64,000 nucleotides of DNA from Megaustenia siamemsis (lineage: Eukaryota > Mollusca > Gastropoda > Stylommatophora > Ariophantidae): assembly GCA_032433765.1 (NCBI GenBank), contig JAVIAB010000156.1, forward strand, positions 86,228,769-86,292,768, given 5' to 3'. Shown here piece after piece: positions 37,801 to 49,800 of the stretch. The position numbers were made by a program, and so were the translations under genes. The notes beneath the pieces were generated by a model. The model worked only from the letters and a program-made list of their open reading frames with translations, did not search any database and was not told where the DNA came from. Every line of letters begins with the position of its first letter. Within the stretch, counting starts at the first letter, position 1.

Positions 37801-40800
37801 CAGAGAAATGTAGAAATTAATTCTTGTCATTTCTCTGAACAGAAGGCTGTTGATAATTAAACTGACTTTTTTTCCTGTGTCTGAATAGTCAGTAATTTCA
37901 ATATCATGACATTTTGGTACGAGTGACAAATCTTCGTGAACTGAATGTTTGAGGGATGGAGTGGACCAGGGGTAGACCAGTCTCTGGACATGCATGTCTC
38001 AGGTTCCAGTCCCACTCCAGCTTGTGGGACTTGTCCTTCTTAAATCTGTGCATTCTTCATGTCTTTACCTCCCCTTGTTTTGTGGCAGTGAGCTCCCATG
38101 TCTAGTCCTAACTCGAAAAAATATAGAAAAATAGGATTTTGTGTGCACTTTGCACATGTGAAAGAACCCTTGATAGCTTAAAAGATGGAAGTGATAGGTG
38201 GACAGTAGCAGATATGGCAGGCTGATACAACACACCTACTTAACAGGTGGAAGTGATAGGTGGACAGTAGCAGATATGGCAGGCTGATACAACACACCCA
38301 CTGAACAGGTGGAAGTGGAGAAGATGAATGGATGTGACATAATGTTGGCATGAGCGTAACATTGCAAGTTGAATCAGCTAATGTGAAGCTTGTGTGCTGG
38401 AAGTTGTTATATAAGAGAATGCGACACGGACAAGATGACATTATAAAATATGACACGTTGACATTATTAAATTTGATTTTTGCGCATTGAGTTTAACAGT
38501 TAAAGATAGCATTACAATAAGTGATATGGATAAGATGACATTAATGAATGTGACAGCTACTAGATGGTATCAATGAATGTGACAGCTACTAGATGGTATC
38601 AATGAATGTGACAGCTACTAGATGGTATCAATGAATGTGACAGCTACTAGATGGTATCAATGAATGTGACAGCTACTAGATGGTATCAATGAATGTGACA
38701 GCTACTAGATGGTATCAATGAATGTGACAGCTACTAGATGGTATCAATGAATGTGACAGCTACTAGATGGTATCAATGAATGTGACAGCTACTAGATGAC
38801 ATTAATGAATGTGACAGCTACTAGATGGTATCAATGAATGTGACAGCTACTAGATGACATTAATGAATGTGACAGCTACTAGATGGTATCAATGAATGTG
38901 ACAGCTACTAGATGGTATCAATGAATGTGACAGCTACTAGATGGTATCAATGAATGTGACAGCTACTAGATGGTATCAATGAATGTGACAGCTACTAGAT
39001 GGTATCAATGAATGTGACACTAACATATTATATTAAATAATTAAACATTAAAAGATGTTATAGAATGTGATATCATCGTGTATGGTTATGGAAGGCCCGG
39101 TATCACTGCAAACAAATTAAAATCCATATTTGTTCAACCGCCCGTGCCAGCATAATCATCCGAATTAATATTTCATCTCCCAAGCAAAGAAAGGTATCTG
39201 TAGTCCCCATTATAACAGTCTCAGCACACGCCAAAATACATAAGGCGAAACCGCACAGAAAGTGAACTCAGCCATCTGTTCCCTGTCATACCCATTCATT
39301 GCAAGTAATCGGAATATCGAAACATGATCAAAACGGATAAAGCGCACAGCTCACGGTGTGCACAGAGCACTTAACTCAGCAGCTCCGGCAACAAGACGGA
39401 CTTTTTGCTGCATTATTATTCCTATGCATTCTCAGTGTTTTCCATCTTCTCTGCCTCAACATACTATTATTGTATTGTTACCTATTCTGCCTGTTCCCGG
39501 CCACCACATTTTGCTCATACCAAATATATCGAGCTGTGATCAATCGATCTTGCTTGTAGTCACTTGGACCAGTTTTGTGGGTGCAGTTCTGACATTCCAG
39601 AAATCAATCTTGGTTATGATTTTAGGGCCAAAAGTTGAATACTGCTATTTCTAACATACTTAACTTCATATGCCTCACACATGATAATAATATATAAGAT
39701 GATATTCTTGCAAGCAATGCTTATAAGATGATATTCTTACAAGCAATGCTTATAAGATGATATTCTTACAAGCAATGCTTAAAAGATGATATTCTTACAA
39801 GCAATGCTTATAAGATGATATTCTTACAAGCAATGCTTATAAGATGATATTCTTACAAGCAATGCTTAAAAGATGATATTCTTACAACCAATGCTTATAA
39901 GATGATATTCTTACAAGCAATGCTTATAAGATGATATTCTTACAAGCAATGCTTAAAAGATGATATTCTTGCAAGCAATGCTTATAAGATGATATTCTTA
40001 CAAGCAATGCTTAAAAGATGATATTCTTACAAGCAATGCTTATAAGATGATATTCTTACAAGCAATGCTTATAAGATGATATTCTTACAAGCAATGCTTA
40101 AAAGATGATGTTGAGGAATGCAACACTTACAAGGCGATGCAGGTTTGGGTGTGCCGTGCCGACTCCCCACACTGGCAGTGCTTGATGACCTTTCCTTTCT
40201 GTCCTTGCTGTCAACTTCCTCAGATATGACCTCAGTCACATGTCTGTTGACTGGAGGCAGGCTCTGCTGGTGGAGCGGGGACATGACTTTCTCTAGCATG
40301 TCCCCCATGACTTGGAAGCTTGGGTCCACGATGAAGTCAATAAAACCTGCAGGACAAACATGTCTATGTCAAGACAATATATGGTGTCAGTCAATGAAAC
40401 CTGCAGGACAAACATGTCTATGTCAAGGCAATATATGGTCTCAGTCAATGAAACCTGCAGGACAAACATGTCTATGTCAAGACAATATATGGTCTCAGTC
40501 AATGAAACCTGCAGGACAAACATGTCTATATCAAGACAACATATGGTCTCAGTCAATGAAACCTGCAGGACAAACATGTCTATGTCAAGACAACATATGG
40601 TCTCAGTCAATGAAACCTGCAGGACAAACATGTCTATGTCAAGACAATATATGGTCTCAGTCAATGAAACCTGCAGGACAAACATGTCTATGTCAAGACA
40701 ACATATGGTCTCAGTCAATGAAACCTGCAGGACAAACATGTCCATTCTCATTGTAGTTGTCTATGTCAAGATAACGTTTTGTATAGGTCAGTCAAATCGG

Positions 40801-43800
40801 TAGTAGAAGCATCATTCTTCTCACTGTTAATCTCAGACAACATTTTCCTATTTCTCTGGTATAGTTGCTAGGGATTTCATGTTTATGCATGTATGTGTGT
40901 GTATGTGTGTGTGGTAGAGAGAACTGTGGATTGTTTAGTAATATGTAGAGAGTGTAAGATAAAATTAGAGATAGAGAGAAAGTGTGAGAGACATATTTGT
41001 TAGATAGCAATCTATCCAGTGCCATCAAATGATGTTTGGAAGGAAATTGTTCATGAGATCTTTTATCTTTTGTTATCTAGTTCTCCAGAAAGATGTGAGA
41101 GAAAGAGAGAATGAGAGAGAGAGAGAAAGAGAGAGAGTTATGTTCTATTTGTTTCAATTTTTACTCCCATTTCTACATTCAAGTTTACATTTTCTTTAAT
41201 GTGCTAACAAAGAGCTATAAATAAGACATTTGTGTTGGATCACCAAACATAGTCAAGGAGATGGCTATAAGACATTTGTGTTGGATCACCAAACATAGCA
41301 TTCATGAAGAGTTGAAGTTCTGAAATGTGTTTACAAGATGGGTGGATACCCACGTGACTGACACCTGAGATGAAAGAGAGATGCTTGCCAGTAGTTTTTG
41401 TGTCAGCATGAGACTATTTGGTGAAGCGTTTCTACAGCCTGTTGTCACTCTGTTAGAGAGCTTGCTACACTTCTATGAGCAACTAAACATAGTGTAGGGT
41501 CCCACCTTGCCACCATAAACGACGAAGCTGTGGGTGCAGCCATCTGCTGGCAAAGTCTGACATTCTGGGTGATAACAAGGGACCAGTTATAGAGCGTTAC
41601 ATGTCCATAGGAAGTACTGTGATAATACTGGGCCAGTTATAGAGCTCTACATGTCCATAGGAAGTACTGTGATAACATTGGGCCAGTTATAGAGCTCTAC
41701 ATGTCCATAGGAAGTACTGTGATAATACTGGGCCAGTTATAGAGCTCTACATGTCCATGGGAAGTACTGTGATAACACTGGGCCAGTTATAGAGCTCTAC
41801 ATACCCATGCAAGTACTGTGGCCAGTGCTTAAACCGTCTGAGAGATAATCAAGAACGAGAAATCAGTCCTCAAGTAAAATTCCCTACTAATTAGGCACCT
41901 ACCAATCTGAGACTCAGCAACCAACGTGTTCTTCCTGTCACAGAGAGGCGAGAAGGAGAGGCCCAACTCTTGCTCTCTGTCTCCCTGAGGACATGAAGGT
42001 TCACACATCAATTCAAGATCACATGTTTGGACATTATAAGTGGGGACACTAAATAAAGATCACATTTTATTTCACATGTTCCAGTGTCTTGTATCAAAAG
42101 TACGAGTACCTTCAGTCATATTGCTCTACAACCAGATTCGTTTATTGAATTACAGTAAGACCGTCTTGGCCAACTCATGGGATAGAAGTACGTAGCTAGA
42201 CTGTCATTGGGAACAGTTATACATAGCCAAATAGGTTACCTCGACTATAACACCACCATAACTGTCTATTATATGTATAATGTATACAAAGATACGTATA
42301 GACATTGCCGGTGGTGTTATAGTTGAGGTAACGTATACAGTATCCCCCATCCCATATTTTTAGAACCTTCCCACCTGTGTTTTGACCCTCCTATTAGCTG
42401 TTCAACTACACCTATTTTAGGAACCCTTCCACCTGTATTTTAACCACCCCCGCCCCCATTAGCTGGTCAACTAGACTGGGTATCCTAGTCCTCGTTCATT
42501 TTCCAACTGGCCACAGTGCAATACCCAGGGGAGACAATTACATTTATATTTCCCATTGTAGTTAGAAATTATTTTGTTTTAGATACTTCTAATGGTTGTG
42601 GTTATGGAGGGCCTCGGTATCACTGTAAACGAATTAAAATCCATAATTGCTTAACAGCCCGTGCCAGTGGAATCATCTGAATTACTAACTCATCTCCCAA
42701 ACAAAGAAAGTTTGCTGCAGTCCTCATCATAGTAGTCTCAGCACACGCCAAAAGGCATAAGGCGAAACCGCACATAAAGTGAACACAGCCATCTGTTCTC
42801 CGTCATACGATATCATTATTCATCGTAAGCAATCGAAACACGATCAAAACTGATGAAACACACAGCTCACGGTGTGCAAAATGCACTTAACTCAGTATCT
42901 CCTAGAAACAAGCCGGACTTGGAATATGAGGAAACTGCAACAAGGTACATTTTTTCAGACACAGCCTATAATGGTTCCTGTATCTCACCTCTTTTGTACA
43001 TCTTCCGTCTGAGGTTAACAAAGTTCCCAAATATTTAAATTCATTTACCTGTTTTATTATTGTTCCACTTGTCTTTATTTTGCACTGAGGTGGTGACTTT
43101 TTCTTTGTTGTTACCATTACCTCTGTCTTTTTACTATAAAGACTGAGTCCTTTATTTTTGCTTTCTTTCACTATAATGTCTAACATTTCTTGTAACTCAT
43201 TTTCACTCTTAGCGATTAAGACTGTATCATCAGCATACCTTAGATTATTTATATTATAACCTCCAATTGTTATTCCTAATCGAATAGCAAAGCAAGCCCT
43301 CATATGGGAAACAACAGGTAAAAGAAAAAGAGGAAGACCCAGGGAGACACTGAGAAGAACATTGATGAGAGAGGCAAGAGCAGCAGGAATCGGCTCCCTC
43401 AATGAGATAGAACTGCTTGCACAGAACAGAGACAGATGGCGAGATTTGATAAAATATCTTTAAAAGAAAACTGCTAGAACAAAAATTCATATAGGAGAAG
43501 GTGTATCTTGGTCTACGCCCTATGGGCCGGTTACGGCTCGAAAGGTCAATAGATAGAATTGTTATTCCAGGCATGCCCCTTATGGATCTTAAAATAATCT
43601 CACTATAAATATTAAACAAATCTGGTGACAGCACGCAACCGTGCCTAACACCCTGTTTTATTTGTTGAAACATTCTCAATAGGTTTCCAGTTCTTATGGC
43701 CGCTGTTTGTTGCCAGTACATGTTCTTTATTATTCTTAGATCTTTGCTGTCTATGTTTATTCTTTCTAAAATTTTGATTATTTCTTGGTGCTTTACTTTG

Positions 43801-46800
43801 TCAAATGCTTTGATATAATCTATGAAACTTAGGTATAGATCTGTTTTCACCTCTAAGGCTCTTTCTACTAAAGATCTTATGATATAAATGGCATTGCTTG
43901 TTCCTTTATCTCTAACAAAACCACACTGTTCATCGCTAATTTCTGGACTAATTTTGTTTCGCACTCTTCGCATGATGACTCTTAGTAATATCTTAGTCAT
44001 ATGACTCATAAGGCTTATTGTGCGATGATCATCGCATTCAATCGCACTCGATTTCTTTGGTAGGGCTATGAATATATAGAACATAACATAGAGTAGCATA
44101 AGTGTTAAGTTGTTTAACATAACATCGTATAGCATAATAGAACCCGGCATAGTATAACAATAAGAAAATAGCATAGTATAACAATAAGAAAATAGCATAG
44201 TATAACAATAAGAAAATAGCATAGTATAACAATACGAAAATAGCATAGTATAACAATAAGAAAATAGCATAGTATAACAATAAGAAAATAGCACCGCGAT
44301 CACACCCTAAGCTCTCGTCTTGATGTGTCTGTCTTGTGACATAACCAACAGTAGATCCCACCCTAAGCTCTCGTCTCGATATGTCTGTCTTGTGACAAAA
44401 CCAACAGTAGATCCCACCCTATGTGGAAGTCTTGATATGTCTGTCTTGTGACAAAACCAACAGTAGATCCCACCCTAAGCTCTCGTCTCGATATGTCTGT
44501 CTTGTGACAAAACCAACAGTAGATCCCACCCTATGTGGAAGTCTTGATATGTCTGTCTTGTGACAAAACCAACAGTAGATCCCACCCTAAGCTCTCGTCT
44601 CGATATGTCTGTCTTGTGACAAAACCAACAGTAGATCCCACCCTATGTGGAAGTCTTGATATGTCTGTCTTGTGACAAAACCAACAGTAGATCCCACCCT
44701 AAGCTCTCGTCTCGATATGTATGTCTTGTGACAAAACCAACAGTAGATCCCACCCTATGTGGAAGTCTTGATATGTCTGTCTTGTGACAAAACCAACAGT
44801 AGATCCCATCCTATGTGGAAGTCTTGATGTGCATCGTCATAGATGAGGACATAGATCTGTGCTAATTTAGTCACAGATGAGGACATAGATCTGTGCTAGT
44901 TTAGTCACAGATGAGGACATAGATCTGTGCTAGTTTAGTCACAGATGAGGACATAGATCTGTGCTAGTTTAGTCACAGATGAGGACATAGATCTGTGCTA
45001 GTTAGTCACAGATGAGGACATAGATCTGTGCTAGTTTAGTCACAGATGAGGACAAAGATCTGTGCTAGTTTAGTCACAGTTGAGGACATAGATCTGTGCT
45101 AGTTTAGTCACAGATGAGGACATAGATCTGTGCTAGTTTAGTCACAGATGAGGACATAGATCTGTGCTAGTTAGTCACAGATGAGGACAAAGATCTGTGC
45201 TAGTTTAGTCACAGTTGAGGACATAGATCTGTATTAGTTTAGTCACAGATGAGGACATAGATCTGTGCTAGTGTTGTTGTTCTATTCTGGCTGGTTTGTG
45301 TTTCAGGCCAATAAAGGCACGTCTTGATTTATGCTTTATTTTATTCTGCTCTCAAAGTCATGCCCTGCTTGCGTCGGACATACAGAATGCGTCGGACACA
45401 CCGATTGCGTCGGACACACCGATAGCGTCGGACACACCGATTGCGTCGGACATACAGAATGCGTCGGACATACCGAATGCGTCGGACACACCGATTGCGT
45501 CGGACACACCGATTGCGTCGGACATACAGAATGCGTCGGACACACCGATTGCGTCGGACACACCGATTACGTCGGAAACACCGATTGTGTCGGACATATA
45601 GATTGCGTCGGACATATAGATTGCGTCGGACACACCGATTTCTGATCTCCCTCCATGTCCAGGTGTCTGGCCTAGCAACTGATGTTTTTGATTTAAAGCT
45701 TCAATGAGACAAAACCTTTGGTCTTCTCCCAACTTCAGAATGGACGACCCTAGGACGTTGCGAGTAAGTCAGACTGAATGTCACTGAACTCCTCGCTGGT
45801 GGATCCGGTCGTCTGGTCTTGGTTTGTTTGGCACTGATCCAAGAAGAGATGAGTCAAGTATCAAGAACGTGTTGCTGCTAGCTTTGTTTGACTGAATCTT
45901 GTGCTGCAGTCATGCCCCTGGAAGCTCAAGGAACGTTTGTCGACTTTTGAGAATGACGTTTGATGAAGACAGCCTTTTATCTGCATCATAAAGATTGTCC
46001 TTGCCAAATCACCATTAGGTAAAGCTTCCTTAGGAGTTGCATCCTTGCCAGATCACCATTGGATACATAGCTCCATAACATGTGGAACATAACATAATAT
46101 AATATAACATAACATACAGGACATGCGAGTACATTAACATAACAAGTAGATCAAAGCAAATAAAGCTTAGATAAATAAAGGCAGACAGAAACAAAGATTG
46201 CATATGGAAGCAGACATGTAGACAACACAAAACAGACACTCATACATGCAGAAAGACATACAGACAGACATTTATACAGACAGACAGCTATACAGGTAGA
46301 CAAACAGACAGACCTGTCGGAAAAATTCTTCAAGCAGCAACCCTGTCCATCGCTCGTGCAGCTCCCAGTCCTTGGCGGGATGGCTGATGTCTGCACAGTG
46401 CAGCACCAGGGACAGCACTTTGGACTTCTCAATGCTGGACGAGAGACATAGACCAGGTGTCAACATGGCGGAGACACATAGGATCAGATCATGTCAAGCT
46501 CAAACACAACAATCAGGCTCCCGTGATCACCCCACATCTGATCAATAGAACTGTCACATTGGTGGCATGTTTTTATTAGAAATATGTTTCTAATGCTGGC
46601 TTGTTGTTGATGTTTCTAATGCTGGCTTGTTGTTGATGTTTCTAATGCTGGCTTGTTGTTGATGTTTCTAATGCTTGTTTGTTGTTGATGTTTCTAATGC
46701 GTGTTTCTTGTTGATGTTTCTAATGCTTTTTTGTTGTTGATGTTTCTAATGCTGACTTGTTGTTGATGTTTCTAATGCTTGTTTGTTGTTGATGTTTCTA

Positions 46801-49800
46801 ATGCGTGTTTCTTGTTGATGTTTCTAATGCTGGCTTGTTGTTGATGTTTTTAATGCTTGTTTGTTGTTGATGTTTCTAATGCGTGTTTCTTGTTGATGTT
46901 TCTAATGCTTGTTTGTTGTTGATGTTTCTAATGCCGACTTGTTGTTGATGTTTCTAATGCTTGTTTGTTGTTGATGTTTCTAATGCGTGTTTCTTGTTGA
47001 TGTTTCTAATGCTGGTTTGTTGTTGATGTTTCTAATGCTTGTTTGTTGTTGATGTTTCTAATGCGTGTTTCTTGTTGATGTTTCTAATGCTTGTTTGTTG
47101 TTGATGTTTCAACTAAAAAAGGAGCACACCTGACTTAGCATCATTGTGTACACACCATTTAGTATCAGTAACAAAGACACGGCTTCAACAGACACATAGA
47201 CTGTAGACTTGAAGTTGTGGACATGACAGAAGAACTTAGAAAACATTAGTCAAGGTGGTACGGCTTCTAGAACTGTACAGCTCCTTTTTTAATATTTGAA
47301 AACAGTGGAAAACAACAACCTAAGATGGTGCCACATCTAGAACTGTGCAGCTTGATCTTACATTTGGAATGATTCAGTAGAAACACAAGATGGTACAACG
47401 TGCACAAATCACAGGTCTGGGGTGAACAATGTTTTATGGCAACTATGTTTTGGTGTTTCTGTCAGAGAAAAGATCAGCAGAAAGTTGAAGAAAGCTGCAG
47501 ACAGAACTTGACATATAAGTTCTTGGTGTAGGGAGGCAGCAGCACTTGCCACACCGACAATGTAACATAGTTGTCGGTGAACAGTAGTGAACAGGCTCGT
47601 CAACACCAACACCGATTGTGAGTCGGTGTTCGCAGGTTGAGTAGAGGATAGAATCTATGGAACAGACACAAGTAGAGGACAGACTCAATGGAACAGACAC
47701 AAGTAGAGGACAGACTCAATGGAGCAGACACAAGTAGAGGACAGACTCAATGGAGCAGACACAAGTAGAGGACAGACTCAATGGAACAGACACAAGTAGA
47801 GGACAGACTCAATGGAACAGACACAAGTAGAGGACAGACTCAATGGAACAGACACAAGTAGAGGACAGACTCAATGGAGCAGACACAAGTAGAGGACAGA
47901 CTCAATGGAACAGACACAAGTAGAGGACAGACTCAATGGAACAGACACAAGTAGAGGACGGACTCAATGGAACAGACACAAGTAGAGGACAGACTCAATG
48001 GAACAGACACAAGTAGAGGACAGACTCAATGGAGCAGACACAAGTAGAGGACAGACTCAATGGAGCAGACACAAGTAGAGGACAGACTCAATGGAACAGA
48101 CACAAGTAAAGGACAGACTCAAAGGAACAGACACAAGTAGAGGACAGACTCAATGGAACAGACACAAGTAGAGGACAGACTCAATGGAACAGACACAAGT
48201 AGAGGACAGACTCAATGGAACAGACACAAGTAGAGGACAGACTCAATGGAACAGACACAAGTAGAGGACAGACTCAATGGAACAGACACAAGTAGAGGAC
48301 AGACTCAATGGAACAGACACAAGTAGAGGACAGACTCAATGGAGCAGACACAAGTAGAGGACAGACTCAATGGAACAGACACAAGTAGAGGACAGACTCA
48401 ATGGAACAGACACAAGTAAAGGACAGACTCAAAGGAACAGACACAAGTAGAGGACAGACTCAATGGAACAGACACAAGTAGAGGACAGACTCAATGGAAC
48501 AGACACAAGTAGAGGACAGACTCAATGGAACAGACACAAGTAGAGGACAGACTCAATGGAACAGACACAAGTAGAGGACAGACTCAATGGAACAGACACA
48601 AGTAGAGGACAGACTCAATGGAACAGACACAAGTAGAGGACAGACTCAATGGAGCAGACACAAGTAGAGGACAGACTCAATGGAGCAGACACAAGTAGAG
48701 GACAGACCCAATGGAACAGACACAAGTAGAGGACAGACTCAATGGAGCAGACACAAGTAGAGGACAGACTCAATGGAACAGACACAAGTAAAGGACAGAC
48801 TCAAAGGAACAGACACAAGTAGAGGACAGACTCAATGGAACAGACACAAGTAGAGGACAGACTCAATGGAACAGACACAAGTAGAGGACAGACTCAATGG
48901 AACAGACACAAGTAGAGGACAGACTCAATGGAACAGACACAAGTAGAGGACAGACTCAATGGAACAGACACAAGTAAAGGACAGACTCAATGGAACAGAC
49001 ACAAGTAGAGGACAGATTCAATGGAACAGACACAAGTAGAGAACAGACTCAATGGAACAGACACAAGTAGAGAACAGACTCAATGGAACAGACACGTAGA
49101 GGACAGACTCAATGGAACAGACACAAGTAGAGGACAGACTCAATGGAACAGACACAAGTAGAGGACAGACTCAATGGAACAGACACAAGTAGAGGACAGA
49201 CTCAATGGAACAGACACAAGTAAAGGACAGACTCAATGGAACAGACACAAGTAGAGGACAGACTCAATGGGACAGACACAAGTAGAAGACAGACTCAATG
49301 GAACAGACAAAATGTGAAGGACAAACTCAATGGGACAGACACAAGTAGAAGACAGACTCAATAGAACAGACACAAGTAGATGACAGACTCAAAGGAACAG
49401 ACACAAGTAGAGGACAGACCCAATGGAACAGACACAAGTAGATGACAGACTCAATGGAACAGACACAAGTAGATGACAGACTCAAAGGAACAGACACAAG
49501 TAGAGGACAGACTCAATGGAACAGACACAAGTAGATGACAGACTCAATGGAACAGACACAAGTAGAGGACAGACTCAATGGAACAGACACAAGTAGATGA
49601 CAGACTCAAAGGAACAGACACAAGTAGAGGACAGATTCAATGGAACAGACACAAGTAGAGGACAGACCCAATGGAACAGACACAATCAGAGGACAGATTC
49701 AATGGAACAGACTCAAGTAGAGGACAGACTCAATGGAACAGACACAACTAGAGGACAGACTCAATGGAACAAACACAACTAGAGGACAGATTCAATGGAA

